Source: Exiguobacterium sp. TNDT2 | Lineage (GTDB): Bacteria; Bacillota; Bacilli; Exiguobacteriales; Exiguobacteriaceae | Reading direction: 5' to 3' | Assembly (NCBI RefSeq): GCF_003331145.1 | Contig: NZ_QLVE01000023.1 | Location: 34,545 to 98,544 of the forward strand | Length of the DNA: 64,000 nucleotides | Part shown: piece after piece, positions 8,687 through 17,934 of the stretch | Layout of the letters: every line of letters starts with the position of its first letter | How positions within the stretch are numbered: position 1 is the first letter of the stretch | The notes under the pieces: generated by a model | Databases searched by the model: none | What the model was told of the DNA's origin: nothing | The model's input: only the letters and a program-made list of their open reading frames with translations | Program-made: the position numbers and the translations under genes

Positions 8687-9605
8687 ATTTGGTCAAAAAG
8701 ATTTGGACGTGAATCGTCGACCCTTGCGCGTTCTTGGCGGCGCCGACACCGAGGTGGGTGAAGTTATCGTTCAAGATGTTGGCACGGTGGCCCGTCGAGT
8801 TCATCCAGGCGTCCACGGCTTGCGCGGGGTCGCTCGAGCCCATATAAATGTTCTCACCCCAGCCGCGATAGCTGACGTTGTAGGCATCGAGCGTATTCCC
8901 TGGGCTCCCGTTCTCACGGAGCTGATGCGAGAACTGTCCCGTCCGTGCCATCTCGTCGGCCCGGACTTGGGCGACACGGTTCGCCTCGCTCGTTGCGGCG
9001 AGCGCCGACAAACCGGCTGACCGTCGCTCCTCGTTCGTCTCGGCCAAGACGCCGCTCACAGGTGCCGTGAACGTGACGTGTTTTGCCATGAGATAGCCGG
9101 TCTTCGTCCCGGTCGTCACTTTGTACCAGCGCGTCGATCCGGTATAGCGGTACGAACTCGTGTCGAGTTCCACACCTTGACGCAAGAAGGCGACGTTCGA
9201 AGACGAGGTGAGCGGTTTTGACTTCAAATAGACGCTCGACGGAGCGATGTAGGCCGTCTTCTTGAACGCGACTTCCGCCGTCGATAAGTTGACGTATGCG
9301 GCCGGGACGTACGCGTAGCCCGATCCCCATTGAATCTTGTACCATTTCGTTCCGTTCACATAAAATACGGTGCGGACAGTCATCGTGCCGTCGCGTTTGA
9401 TCAGTCCGAGACGTGTCGCCGAAAGCGATGGGGTTTTGCGAACCGGCAGCTGACTGATGTTCGTGACGCTCCCTTTCGTATTGACGGTCGTCTCACGATA
9501 AGATGCTTCCACGATTGTCGGATTGACAGAAAGAGGGGGCGCTGACGTAAAGGTGAGCGCGGTTGCAAGGGCGGCAGCTATAAGGACTGAGGCTGTTTGT
9601 TTCAA
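8685..9605 (-). CDS. Secreted SH3 / CAP (SCP) domain protein, YkwD-like
   Basis: About 306 residues. A signal peptide (KQTASVLIAAALATALTFTS) is followed by two bacterial SH3-like segments (about residues 40-200, with repeated KWYKIQW and RWYKVTT patterns) and a C-terminal CAP domain (about 205-306) with the hallmark residues TNEERRSAGL, FSHQLRENG, GWGENIYMGS and STGHRANIL. CAP domains of this type occur on cell-wall-associated secreted proteins of spore formers and relatives; SH3 repeats would bind peptidoglycan. The start is TTG 9605, eight bases after AAAGGAG; longer upstream readings would bury the signal peptide. Monocistronic. Confidence 0.88.
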   Translation of the reverse strand: MKQTASVLIAAALATALTFTSAPPLSVNPTIVEASYRETTVNTKGSVTNISQLPVRKTPSLSATRLGLIKRDGTMTVRTVFYVNGTKWYKIQWGSGYAYVPAAYVNLSTAEVAFKKTAYIAPSSVYLKSKPLTSSSNVAFLRQGVELDTSSYRYTGSTRWYKVTTGTKTGYLMAKHVTFTAPVSGVLAETNEERRSAGLSALAATSEANRVAQVRADEMARTGQFSHQLRENGSPGNTLDAYNVSYRGWGENIYMGSSDPAQAVDAWMNSTGHRANILNDNFTHLGVGAAKNAQGSTIHVQIFLTK

Positions 9606-9681
9606 GATGAGAACTCCTTTTTGATTATATAACCATATAATATATTGAATAGGACGATGATGGATATTACCGTTTGATGAC

Positions 9682-9712
9682 AAAAACAGGCAGACTCCAC
9701 CGAGCCTGCCTG
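9682..9712 (-). terminator. Terminator of the YxlG-like permease gene
   Basis: On the reverse strand CAGGCAG pairs with CTGCCTG, extended by an inner CTC/GAG stem, followed by five T. Confidence 0.75.
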
Positions 9713-9728
9713 CTCTGATGCTTAACGT

Positions 9729-10487
9729 TCAAGATGAACGGCTGATGAACAACAGCCGTCTCGAGGCGATGTATAACGTAACGGCAATCAATAAGATGCC
9801 GCTGACAATCGGCCAAACGAGTAAATTTTCGCCTATGAGCAATTCGGCCGATAACGAGCCGAGCCGCCATGGCATCCAGTCCCACTCGAGCCAACCGAGG
9901 AGGAGCGACATGATAAAGTGGAGAGCGAGCGTGATGACGAGGGCGACGAGTCCGCTCTCGAGGAGCGCCGCGAGCATGAAGAAAATCGACAGCTGGACGA
10001 CGAAATGGAGCATGAGCAGTGCGGTCGCGACCAAGAAATCGGTGACATCGAACGAGTCGAACAAGACGATCGTGTAATAGGCCGCGCTCAGTTGGGCGAG
10101 TCCGACCGCGATGACGGCCAGGAGCGAATAATGGCCCCATTTGCTGAGGACGATTCGTGTGGCCGGGATTTTCAGTGACTTGAGCCAGGCGAGCGTGCCG
10201 AGCGACCGTTCGTGGCTGAACGTGTGTATGGCGGACAAGAGGACGACGAGCAATCCGATTTGCCGCAACTGTTCACTCACCGACATGAGCACTTCTTCCG
10301 GCGACGGGGTCGGGATCTCGATGACCGCCCCGTCCGGTAGGTTTCCGCCCGAGGCCAAGATGTCCGGGAGGAAATAGAGCGTGAGCGGTTGCATCGCCGC
10401 AAGTAACATCAAGGCGATCGGTACCTAGACGAGCCGCTTGTTGCGCCACGACTCTTTCCACTCTTGGTTGAAGATGGCCAGTCTCAT
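9729..10487 (-). pseudogene. ABC transporter permease (YxlG-like) interrupted by an amber codon
   Basis: The frame opens at ATG 10487 (MRLAIFNQEWKESWRNKRLV), meets TAG at 10427-10425 and continues in the same frame as VPIALMLLAAMQPL and six membrane helices to the stop at 9729. ABC-2 permeases of this kind begin with a cytoplasmic amphipathic segment running straight into helix 1, so the two parts belong together; a TGG to TAG change (Trp to amber) is the simplest origin. The ATG overlaps the ATPase stop as ATGA. A restart at ATG 10412 lacks a ribosome binding site and would lose the N-terminus. Without readthrough the exporter is probably dead. Confidence 0.82.
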
Positions 10488-11335
10488 CAGGCGTTCACCT
10501 CCAAGAAGAGCGACTCGAGTGACGGATGCCCGACGTGGAGCGATTGGAGCCTTAAACCACGTTCGAGGAACATTTGGAGTAGCGCCCGTTCCGTCACGTC
10601 TTTCGCATCCGTCTCGAGTTCCCACGTCGTCCCAGAGCGGATGACGTGACTGACACCCGGGAGTGTCCGCCATTCGTCTTCCGTCACGACGTCGTTGAAT
10701 AGACGGACTTGAATCGAGGACTTCGAGCCGAGCAAATCGGTGACGGTCCCTTCCATGAGCAGACGTCCTTGCCGGAGCAAGAGCACCCAGTCGCTCGCTT
10801 CCTCGGCGTCAGGGAGCACATGTGTCGAATAGAGGATCATCCGCTCCCGTTTCAAATCGCTTAACAGGTCGAGTACTTCGCGCCGGCCGCGCGGGTCGAG
10901 TGCGGAGACCGGTTCATCGAGCAATAACAACTCCGGGTCATGTACGAGCGCCTGGGCGATGCCGAGCCGTTGCCGCATCCCGCCGGACAAGTGGGCTGCT
11001 GGCCGATCGACGGGCTCGAGTCCGACCCGTTTCAGCAGATGGACCGGGTCGACACCCGTTACCCCGGTCAACTCGGCCGCATAACGGATCGTCTCGACCG
11101 GGGTGAGCGATGGGTAGAGCGCCGGCCGCTGCGGCAAATAACCGATGCGAATGGCGTCGTGACCGACGATTTGACCTGACGTCGGTGTCGTCACGCGGGC
11201 GATCATGTTGAGCAGTGTCGTCTTGCCGGCCCCGTTCTCACCGAGGAGCGACGTACACCCGGGACGGAGCGAGAAGCTGACGTCGTCAAGCGCGGTGAAC
11301 GCGCCGAACCGTTTCGTCAGTTTGGTGACGTTCAT
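10487..11335 (-). CDS. ABC transporter ATP-binding protein (YxlF-like)
   Basis: About 282 residues with a complete nucleotide-binding domain: Walker A GENGAGKTT, Q-loop YLPQRP, signature LSGGMRQRLGIA, Walker B LLLLDEP and H-loop STH. The C-terminal extension (after about 215) is typical of the multidrug/bacitracin-type ATPases. It starts at ATG 11335, overlapping the stop codon of the PLDc_N gene by ATGA, and its own stop overlaps the permease start. The order small PLDc_N protein, ATPase, permease matches yxlE-yxlF-yxlG of the Bacillus subtilis sigY operon. With the permease carrying an amber codon its partner may be missing. Confidence 0.9.
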   Translation of the reverse strand: MNVTKLTKRFGAFTALDDVSFSLRPGCTSLLGENGAGKTTLLNMIARVTTPTSGQIVGHDAIRIGYLPQRPALYPSLTPVETIRYAAELTGVTGVDPVHLLKRVGLEPVDRPAAHLSGGMRQRLGIAQALVHDPELLLLDEPVSALDPRGRREVLDLLSDLKRERMILYSTHVLPDAEEASDWVLLLRQGRLLMEGTVTDLLGSKSSIQVRLFNDVVTEDEWRTLPGVSHVIRSGTTWELETDAKDVTERALLQMFLERGLRLQSLHVGHPSLESLFLEVNA

Positions 11336-11535
11336 CGTTTCGTCCGTCCCCATAGGAAGTAGACGATCGGCCCGAGGATGTTGATGAACAGGATGACGAG
11401 AAGCCACACCCACTTCGGTCCGTTCGTCTCTTGCCGTTTGAGCAAGTCGATCAAGGCGACGACGAGCAAGATGAGTTGCAGCACGAGCAGCGGCAATAAA
11501 ATGAGCAATAGATTTGAGTCATTGGCAATGTCCAA
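11332..11535 (-). CDS. PLDc_N domain membrane protein (YxlE-like)
   Basis: 67 residues with two membrane helices: LLLILLPLLVLQLILLVVAL and WVWLLVILFINILGPIVYFL, joined by IDLLKRQETNGPKW. The second half is the phospholipase-D-nuclease N-terminal (PLDc_N) pattern, found in small membrane proteins such as B. subtilis YxlE, a negative regulator of sigma-Y. TTG 11535 is seven bases after AAAGGAGG. No sigY or yxlC/D homologue is visible here, so a sigma-factor role is not supported in this window. Confidence 0.82.
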   Translation of the reverse strand: MDIANDSNLLLILLPLLVLQLILLVVALIDLLKRQETNGPKWVWLLVILFINILGPIVYFLWGRTKR

Positions 11536-11606
11536 TTGTGTTCCTCCTTTAAAAATGAGTTCACTAATCCATTCCACACCTAGGATCTATCTCCTGTATG
11601 GAACAG

Positions 11607-11636
11607 AAAAAAGCCCTTTCTCCGCAAAGAAAGGGC
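11607..11636 (-). terminator. Terminator of uspA-like gene
   Basis: Reverse strand GCCCTTTC...GAAAGGGC stem followed by six T, just after the uspA-like stop codon. Confidence 0.82.
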
Positions 11637-11641
11637 GACAA

Positions 11642-12055
11642 TCATTTAACGATGATGACCGGGGCGAGAGCACGTTTGGCCAGCTTGTGGCTGACGCTGC
11701 CAAGGACGAACTCTTGGAACGTGTTCAATCCGCGTGAACCGACGACGACGTACTCGTACGGTTGATGGTTCGCGTATTTGACGAGCTCGACGTCCGGCTC
11801 ACCGCGAAGTTCGATATACTCATACTCGAGTCCGGCCGCGATCACTTGGTCGAAGAGCGGTTGTAACATCAATTTGCGCTTTGCTTCGAGATCGAGTTTT
11901 CCCGTCGAGTTGAGTGCGGCTTCTTTTGATTCTTTGGCGCTGATGACATGGACGATGTCGATTGATGCATCGGATGCCTTCGCGAGCTGGATTGCCTTCT
12001 CAAGTGCCCGCTTCGAGTGGGCAGATCCGTCTGCTGCTAAAAAAACTTTTCCCAT
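11642..12055 (-). CDS. Universal stress protein UspA family
   Basis: 137 residues, single Usp domain beginning MGKVFLAADGSAHSKRALEK. The ATP-binding pattern G-x2-G-x9-G-S is intact in GSRGLNTFQEFVLGSVS near the C-terminus. AGAGGAGGA is seven bases from ATG 12055. It lies downstream of the SulP transporter on the same strand with a hairpin between, so it may be partly co-transcribed. Usp proteins next to SulP carriers are a recurring pairing; the functional link is not established here. Confidence 0.9.
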   Translation of the reverse strand: MGKVFLAADGSAHSKRALEKAIQLAKASDASIDIVHVISAKESKEAALNSTGKLDLEAKRKLMLQPLFDQVIAAGLEYEYIELRGEPDVELVKYANHQPYEYVVVGSRGLNTFQEFVLGSVSHKLAKRALAPVIIVK

Positions 12056-12126
12056 TGAAACGTCCTCCTCTTTCACACGATCTACTTTTAGTATATGCGA
12101 TTTTGTAGGGCCATGGATAAATAAAT

Positions 12127-12153
12127 AGGAGTGAACGCGAATGTCCACTCCCT
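12127..12153 (-). terminator. Weak hairpin between sulP and uspA
   Basis: Reverse strand AGGGAGTG pairs with CACTCCT; the following tract ATTTATTTAT is only partly T-rich, so termination may be incomplete. Confidence 0.45.
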
Positions 12154-12161
12154 GAGCCAAA

Positions 12162-13643
12162 TCAATGTCCGGCGTTGGCTTCTTGTTGTTTCAAGTGAAG
12201 CGCGAGCGTATTGAGCAGTTTCTCTGAATCTTTGTTCAAGTTCAACAGTTCCGGCTCGATCCCGACTTCGCGATACTTGAAGACGACTTTATCGATGGCA
12301 CCGATGGCCGAGTCGTCCCATAGATGCGTATTCGAGAAGTCGATCGTGACGTGTTTGACACCGGCTTCGGCGTCTTCGGTCACATCGAACTGATTGACGA
12401 ACTCAGACGTCGAGGCGAAGAAGAGCTGACCGATCACGATGTAGCGGGCACGGTCAGCGTCCACGCTACGGTCGAGTTCGACTTTCGAGATTTTTGCGGC
12501 GAAGAGGATCGCCGCGGTCAAGATCCCGGCGAATACACCGAGTGACAAGTCATGGGTGATGACCGTCACGAGCACCGTCACGAGCATGACGACCGTATCC
12601 GATTTTTGAGCGGTACGCATCGCTTTGAGCGAGCCCCAGTCAAACGTCGCATACGAGACGAAGAACATGACGCCGACGAGAGCGCCGACCGGGATGAGCA
12701 TCAAAATGTCGCTCATCGTCATGATCATGAGGAACAACGCGAGTCCGGCGACGAACGTCGACAGACGACCGCGGGCACCAGACGAGACGTTGATGACCGA
12801 TTGGCCGATCATCGCACAACCTGGCATCCCGCCGAAGAAACCGGCGATGATGTTCGAAATCCCTTGACCGCGCGACTCGCGGTTCTTGTTCGAGTCCGTG
12901 CCTGTCATGTCATCGACGATTTGTGCCGTCAATAGCGACTCAATCAATCCGACGAAGGCGAGGGAGATCGAGTAAGGAAGGATGATCATCAACGTGTCAA
13001 ACGTCAACGGGACGTTCGGGAATAAAAATTCCGGTAGCGTTGCTGAGATCGTTCCCATATCACCGATGTTTTTCGTATCAAGACCGAGCGTGATCGCGAG
13101 CACCGTCATGACGACGATGGCGACGAGCGGGGCCGGAATCGCTTTTGTGACACGCGGGAATAAGAAGATAATCGCGAGTGACGCGGCAACGATGGCCCAG
13201 ATGATCCAGCTCTCGCCTTCAAAGTTCGACAATTGCGCTTGGAAAATCAAAATCGCGAGCGCATTGACGAAGCCGACCATGACGGCGCGCGGGATGAATT
13301 TCATCAACCGGGCGATGCCGAAATAGCCGAGCGCAATTTGAATGATTCCGGCGAGAATCCCCGCGGCGAGTAAATATTGTAACCCGTAGTCGGCGACGAG
13401 CGAGACGATGACGAGGGCCATCGCACCGGTCGCGGCCGAAATCATGGCCGGACGACCGCCCGCGATCGAGATGACCATGGCGATGATGAATGAGGCATAC
13501 AGTCCGACCATCGGGTTGACTCCCGCGATGAGTGAGAACGCGATCGCCTCAGGGATGAGTGCGAGCGCGACGACGAAGCCAGCTAGGACGTCAGCCCGGA
13601 CGTTGCCGAGCCAATCTTGTTTAATCGTATTCAATTTTTCCAA
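12162..13643 (-). CDS. SulP family inorganic anion transporter with STAS domain
   Basis: About 493 residues. The SulP core has the early motif [20 protein letters not shown] and GLYASF, about 12-14 hydrophobic helices, and [17 protein letters not shown]-terminal STAS domain follows (about 400-493, [20 protein letters not shown]). SulP carriers move sulfate, bicarbonate or other anions, often with sodium or protons; specificity cannot be read here. TTG 13643 is placed by GAGAGGTG about seven bases upstream; earlier in-frame codons have no ribosome binding site. Confidence 0.9.
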   Translation of the reverse strand: MEKLNTIKQDWLGNVRADVLAGFVVALALIPEAIAFSLIAGVNPMVGLYASFIIAMVISIAGGRPAMISAATGAMALVIVSLVADYGLQYLLAAGILAGIIQIALGYFGIARLMKFIPRAVMVGFVNALAILIFQAQLSNFEGESWIIWAIVAASLAIIFLFPRVTKAIPAPLVAIVVMTVLAITLGLDTKNIGDMGTISATLPEFLFPNVPLTFDTLMIILPYSISLAFVGLIESLLTAQIVDDMTGTDSNKNRESRGQGISNIIAGFFGGMPGCAMIGQSVINVSSGARGRLSTFVAGLALFLMIMTMSDILMLIPVGALVGVMFFVSYATFDWGSLKAMRTAQKSDTVVMLVTVLVTVITHDLSLGVFAGILTAAILFAAKISKVELDRSVDADRARYIVIGQLFFASTSEFVNQFDVTEDAEAGVKHVTIDFSNTHLWDDSAIGAIDKVVFKYREVGIEPELLNLNKDSEKLLNTLALHLKQQEANAGH

Positions 13644-13831
13644 AAGAACACACCTCTCTATATATTTTTGACTTTGATCTCCGAGTCTCACGAAGATCAA
13701 ACGCCGCATTATATGAAAGAAGTCGTTCGACCGACACATGGTTTCACAACGTGTTTCATCATACCGAACTTTTTCTGAAATGACAATTGCCTCGAATGAA
13801 AAACTATGGTAATTTCATAACGTAAAGGTTA

Positions 13832-13849
13832 TATAACGGATTTGTTATA
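13832..13849 (+). promoter_or_regulatory. Candidate ArsR operator
   Basis: TATAAC (13832-13837) and GTTATA (13844-13849) form an inverted repeat with a six-base spacer, about 20 bases upstream of the arsR start, and a further CATAAC lies just upstream. AT-rich dyads of this kind are bound by ArsR/SmtB repressors. Assignment by position and symmetry only. Confidence 0.55.
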
Positions 13850-13867
13850 CAGAGAAGGAGAATGACG

Positions 13868-14185
13868 ATGCATACGGTAGATGATTTAAGTAAAGTGCTC
13901 AAAGTGCTCGCCGACCCGACCCGCTTGACGATGCTCAAGCAGATGCAAGGCGGGGAGCAATGTGCCTGCAGTTTTGTTGACTGTTTTGACATCTCGCAAC
14001 CGGCCATCAGCCGTCATTTGAAGATGATGCGGCAAGCAGGACTGTTGTTGGAGCGCCGCGACAAGCAATGGATTCACTATCGGTTGAATGAAACGAGTCC
14101 GTTCTATACGATCGTCGTCGATTTACTCGACAACATCGAGACGGTTGATGCGAGTTGTGACTGCGAAACGGACTGTGCGATTTAA
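13868..14185 (+). CDS. arsR: ArsR family arsenical-responsive repressor
   Basis: About 105 residues, winged helix-turn-helix (ISQPAISRHLKMMRQAGLL) preceded by LADPTRLTMLKQM. Just before the recognition helix is EQCACSFVDCF, which supplies a Cys-x-Cys pair plus a third Cys at the position used by As(III)/Sb(III)-sensing ArsR proteins. A Cys cluster at the C-terminus (DASCDCETDC) may add metal ligands. AAGGAG is seven bases from ATG 13868; the ATG six bases earlier is too close. First gene of the arsenic operon and the likely autorepressor. Confidence 0.93.
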   Translation: MHTVDDLSKVLKVLADPTRLTMLKQMQGGEQCACSFVDCFDISQPAISRHLKMMRQAGLLLERRDKQWIHYRLNETSPFYTIVVDLLDNIETVDASCDCETDCAI

Positions 14186-14198
14186 GGAGGAGTCAACG

Positions 14199-14558
14199 AT
14201 GAAACTTGAAGTATTCGAACCAGCCATGTGCTGCCCGACCGGACTTTGTGGTCCTTCAATCGATCCGGAACTGACGCGGATCGCGACCATCCATTATGTA
14301 TTGAAACAACGCGGCTTTGATGTGGCCCGTTATAACCTCGCCTCCGAGCCGAATCGGTTCGTCGAGAACGCCCACGTCCAAGCTGAAATCGCGAACGGGC
14401 TCGAGACACTTCCGCTCACCGTCGTCGACGGTGAAATCGTCAAACGGGGCACCTATATGACGAACGAGGAGATCGCCCGATTGACAGAACTCCCGGTCGA
14501 GGCGTTCGCCATGCAAGACGGCGAGAAACCGAAAGTGCGCATCACGCTCAAAAAATAA
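14199..14558 (+). CDS. arsD: ArsD arsenic metallochaperone
   Basis: 119 residues with the ArsD pattern: LEVFEPAMCCPTGLCGPSID near the N-terminus gives the three conserved cysteines (CC and a third Cys five residues on) that carry As(III) or Sb(III) to ArsA. The thioredoxin-like fold continues with VDGEIVKRGTYMTNEEIARL. AAGGAGGAG precedes the ATG, 13 bases after arsR. Directly upstream of arsA, its usual partner. Confidence 0.96.
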   Translation: MKLEVFEPAMCCPTGLCGPSIDPELTRIATIHYVLKQRGFDVARYNLASEPNRFVENAHVQAEIANGLETLPLTVVDGEIVKRGTYMTNEEIARLTELPVEAFAMQDGEKPKVRITLKK

Positions 14559-14572
14559 GGAGGCGCGTCAGA

Positions 14573-16330
14573 ATGAATCGCTTTGACTTCACGACAATCG
14601 AGCCGACCCGTTACGTATTTTTGACCGGGAAAGGCGGTGTCGGCAAAACATCGACGGCGTCGAGTCTCGCCTTGACGCTCGCTGACCGCGGAAAACGTGT
14701 CTTGCTCGTCTCGACCGATCCGGCGAGCAACCTGCAAGACGTGTTCGAGATGGAACTTGACGAGACACCGCGCCTCGTCCCGGAAACCGGTCTGTTCATC
14801 GCAAACTTCGACCCGGAAGAGGCGGCGCAACAATACATGGAACGCATGGTCGGACCATATCGCGGCGTGTTGCCGGACGTAGCCATCCAGTCGATGGAAG
14901 AGCAACTATCGGGGGCCTGCACGGTCGAGATCGCGGCGTTCGACCAGTTCACCGAGCTGTTGACGTCCGAGTCGGCACGTGAAATGTACGATCACGTCAT
15001 TTTTGACACGGCGCCGACCGGTCACACGTTACGGTTATTGACGTTGCCAAGTGCGTGGGATGAATTTTTAGAGACGAACACGACCGGTGCGTCTTGCCTT
15101 GGTCCGCTCGCGGGTTTGGCTGACAAGCAACTGCAGTATAAACGGGCCGTCGAGACGCTCACCGATGGCGAGGAAACGACGCTGTTGCTCGTCGCCCGTC
15201 CCGAGACGTCGACGCTCGTCGAGGCGGCGCGAGCCGCGACCGAACTTCACGCGATCGGGATCGAACGGATGCAACTCGTTATCAACGGCATCGTCGCAGT
15301 CGAAGAAGGGACGGACCGCTATACGAAACGGTTCATCGAGCGTCAACAACAAGCGCTCCGTGAACTTCCAGACGGTGTCGCCGACCTCGAGACGTTCACA
15401 CTCCCGTATGCCTATGAGAACCTCGTCGGTGTCCCGGCGCTCCGACGCTGGGTGAACGGAGAGACGGTCGCCGTCCCGGACACACGTTATGACACGAACC
15501 GTTACGGATCCATCGATCGTCTCGTCGACGAGATCGAGATGGACGGACCGAGCGTCATCATGACGATGGGGAAAGGCGGGGTCGGCAAGACGACGCTCGC
15601 CTCGCTCGTCGTCGTCGCGCTCAGTGAGCGCGGGCACGCCGTCCATTTGACGACGACGGACCCGGCCGCGCATGTCGCCTTTACGATCGGGTTGGACGTC
15701 CCGGATACGTTCACCGTCGATGCGATCGACTCGAAAGTCGAGATCGAGAAGTACCGGATGGATGTGTTCCGGGAAGCGGGGGATATGAACGACGAGCAAC
15801 GCATGATGCTCGAAGAGGACTTGCGTTCGCCGTGCACCGAAGAAATCGCCGTCTTCCGCGCCTTCGCCGATCAAGTGGCGAAAGCGAAAGACCGCTTCGT
15901 CGTCATCGATACGGCGCCGACGGGTCATACGCTGCTCCTCTTGGATGCGACGGAGAGCTATCACCGCGAACTCGAACGCTCGACCGGCGTCGTCCCGGAA
16001 GCGGTCCGCGAGCTGTTGCCGAAACTGCGCGACCCGAAACAGACGCACGTCGTCATCACGACGCTTCCTGAAGCGACACCGGTGTATGAAGCAGAGCGGC
16101 TCGTCGCTGACTTGAAACGGGCTGAGATTCAACCGTTCGCCTGGGTCGTCAACCAATCGTTCACACCGCTCGACGTGACGAGCAAGCTGCTTACGGCGAA
16201 AGTCGCGAGCGAGGCGCCTTGGCTCGAGCGTGTGAACGCCTATCCGCGCCCGACGTTACTCGCATGGCAAGAACAGCTGCCGGTCGGTTATCCGGCACTG
16301 TCACAACTACTCAAGGAGGAAGTTACATGA
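14573..16330 (+). CDS. arsA: ArsA arsenical pump-driving ATPase
   Basis: 585 residues, full duplicated ArsA. P-loops GKGGVGKTS (about 19-27) and GKGGVGKTT (about 333-341); DTAPTGHTL signal-transduction motifs near 145 and 446. The allosteric metal site cysteines are kept: GACTVEI (Cys116), ASCLGP (Cys175) and SPCTEEI (Cys421), matching Cys113/172/422 of the plasmid R773 enzyme. It energises ArsB to pump arsenite out. It ends in ATGA overlap with the IscA-like gene, showing tight coupling. Confidence 0.96.
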   Translation: MNRFDFTTIEPTRYVFLTGKGGVGKTSTASSLALTLADRGKRVLLVSTDPASNLQDVFEMELDETPRLVPETGLFIANFDPEEAAQQYMERMVGPYRGVLPDVAIQSMEEQLSGACTVEIAAFDQFTELLTSESAREMYDHVIFDTAPTGHTLRLLTLPSAWDEFLETNTTGASCLGPLAGLADKQLQYKRAVETLTDGEETTLLLVARPETSTLVEAARAATELHAIGIERMQLVINGIVAVEEGTDRYTKRFIERQQQALRELPDGVADLETFTLPYAYENLVGVPALRRWVNGETVAVPDTRYDTNRYGSIDRLVDEIEMDGPSVIMTMGKGGVGKTTLASLVVVALSERGHAVHLTTTDPAAHVAFTIGLDVPDTFTVDAIDSKVEIEKYRMDVFREAGDMNDEQRMMLEEDLRSPCTEEIAVFRAFADQVAKAKDRFVVIDTAPTGHTLLLLDATESYHRELERSTGVVPEAVRELLPKLRDPKQTHVVITTLPEATPVYEAERLVADLKRAEIQPFAWVVNQSFTPLDVTSKLLTAKVASEAPWLERVNAYPRPTLLAWQEQLPVGYPALSQLLKEEVT

Positions 16331-16605
16331 ACGTTACGAATGAAGCGATCGACTTTATGAAAGCGGCACTGGCCGAGGAAGAGATTCAATCCGTGCGCAT
16401 CTGTACGGAAGCCGGGTGCTGTGGCCCGACACTCGGTCTCGTCGTCGCGGCTCCGGAAACGACAGATGACGTGAAAGACTTCGACGGTCTCACGTTCGCC
16501 GTCGCGAAAGATGCCGAAGCGATGGCGGAGAACGTCACGCTCGACGTCGAGTCGACAGAAGACGGCGTCAGCCTCGTGCTTCGCGGCTTACAACAGACTT
16601 GCTAA
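16327..16605 (+). CDS. HesB/IscA-like vicinal-cysteine protein in the ars operon
   Basis: 92 residues. The fold resembles HesB/IscA proteins (N-terminal helix, RI-x4-GC-x-GP turn, then a beta-rich core) but the cysteine set is different: ICTEAGCCGPTLG gives Cys26, Cys31 and Cys32, and one Cys ends the protein (QQTC). Ordinary IscA has one Cys here and a C-terminal Cys-Gly-Cys. The vicinal CC followed by GP is reminiscent of the As(III) ligands of ArsD. The start ATG overlaps the arsA stop (ATGA) and arsB follows 30 bases later. An arsenic-binding or Fe-S repair role is possible; neither is shown by sequence alone. Confidence 0.75.
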   Translation: MNVTNEAIDFMKAALAEEEIQSVRICTEAGCCGPTLGLVVAAPETTDDVKDFDGLTFAVAKDAEAMAENVTLDVESTEDGVSLVLRGLQQTC

Positions 16606-16635
16606 ACAAATAGAGAATTATTGGAGGAACTCATT

Positions 16636-17922
16636 GTGCAGTGGATTACTAGTATCATCTTTTTAGTGACGCTTTTCCTCATCATCAAGCAACCGAAAGG
16701 CCTCGGCATCGGTTACTCGGCGATGGGGATGGCGGTCATCGCCTTACTCACTGGGGTCGTCAATTTGGATGACGTCGGTACCGTTTGGGGCATCATTTGG
16801 AACGCGACGTTCACGTTTATCGCGATCATCATCATCTCGCTCATCTTGGATGAGATTGGTTTCTTTGAATGGGCTGCCTTACATATGGCCCGCATCGCCA
16901 AAGGCGGCGGCGTGAAGCTATTTGTCTATATCACGTTACTCGGTGCGCTCGTCGCGGCGTTGTTCGCCAACGACGGAGCGGCGCTCATCTTGACACCGAT
17001 CGTGCTCGCCATGGTGCGGGCGCTCAAGTTACCGGATGCGGTCGTCTTGGCGTACGTCATGGCGTCCGGGTTCATCGCTGATACGGCGAGTCTGCCGTTC
17101 GTCGTCTCGAACCTTGTCAACATTGTCTCTGCCGACTACTTCGGCATCGGTTTCGCCGAATATGCGGCGCGGATGGTGTTCGTCAACGTCTTCGCCGTCA
17201 CCGGAAGTTTGCTCGTCTTGTATCTGTATTTCAAAAAGGACATTCCGAAGCAATACGATTTATCGAAACTCGTCGAGCCGGCCTCGGTCATCAAAGACCA
17301 TCAGATGTTCCGCTTGTCGTGGGTCGTGCTCGCACTTCTCGTCATCGGATACTTCACAAGTGATATCATCGGCATCCCGGTCTCGCTCGTCGCAGGCGTC
17401 ATCTCGCTGTTCTTCCTCATCATGGCGAACCGTTCACCGGCCGTGCCGACCCGGTCCGTACTACGCGGGGCGCCATGGGCGATCGTCTTCTTCTCGCTCG
17501 GGATGTATATCGTCGTCTACGGTCTGCAAAATGCTGGACTGACGCAAGTGCTCGCCAACTTCATCGACTGGTTCGCCGTGAACACCTTCAGCGCCACGTT
17601 CGGGATGGGCTTCTTGGCCGCCATCTTGTCATCGGTCATGAACAATATGCCGACCGTCATGATTGACGCGCTCGCCATCGATTTGACGACTACGACCGGT
17701 CAGATTCGGGAAGCGCTCATCTATGCGAACGTCATCGGGTCCGACCTCGGTCCGAAGATCACACCGATCGGGTCACTCGCGACATTGTTATGGCTCCATG
17801 TGCTCCGTACGAAAGGGCTTAAAATCGGTTGGGGTCAATACTTTAAAGTTGGGATCATCTTGACGATCCCGACGCTCGCCATCACGTTGCTCGGACTCTA
17901 TATCAGCCTACTACTTTACTAA
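16636..17922 (+). CDS. arsB: ArsB arsenite/antimonite efflux transporter
   Basis: About 428 residues, the usual ArsB length, with 11-12 predicted helices and family motifs [32 protein letters not shown] and [11 protein letters not shown]. The family works alone using membrane potential or with ArsA as an ATP-driven pump; arsA upstream indicates the second mode is available. GTG 16636 follows GGAGG by eight bases; the earlier TTG at 16621 overlaps the ribosome binding site itself. Confidence 0.95.
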   Translation: MQWITSIIFLVTLFLIIKQPKGLGIGYSAMGMAVIALLTGVVNLDDVGTVWGIIWNATFTFIAIIIISLILDEIGFFEWAALHMARIAKGGGVKLFVYITLLGALVAALFANDGAALILTPIVLAMVRALKLPDAVVLAYVMASGFIADTASLPFVVSNLVNIVSADYFGIGFAEYAARMVFVNVFAVTGSLLVLYLYFKKDIPKQYDLSKLVEPASVIKDHQMFRLSWVVLALLVIGYFTSDIIGIPVSLVAGVISLFFLIMANRSPAVPTRSVLRGAPWAIVFFSLGMYIVVYGLQNAGLTQVLANFIDWFAVNTFSATFGMGFLAAILSSVMNNMPTVMIDALAIDLTTTTGQIREALIYANVIGSDLGPKITPIGSLATLLWLHVLRTKGLKIGWGQYFKVGIILTIPTLAITLLGLYISLLLY

Positions 17923-17934
17923 GGAGTGTTTTTT

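Noticed and set aside
9729..10412. Shorter permease starting at ATG 10412 as a normal gene
   Set aside because: No ribosome binding site at this ATG, and the missing N-terminus is encoded in the same frame just upstream of the amber codon with an ATGA-coupled start.
15068..16156. Long open frame on the reverse strand inside arsA (about 360 codons)
   Set aside because: It lies wholly opposite a fully supported gene with catalytic motifs, has Arg/Asp-rich low-complexity translation and no ribosome binding site; a by-product of high GC at codon third positions.
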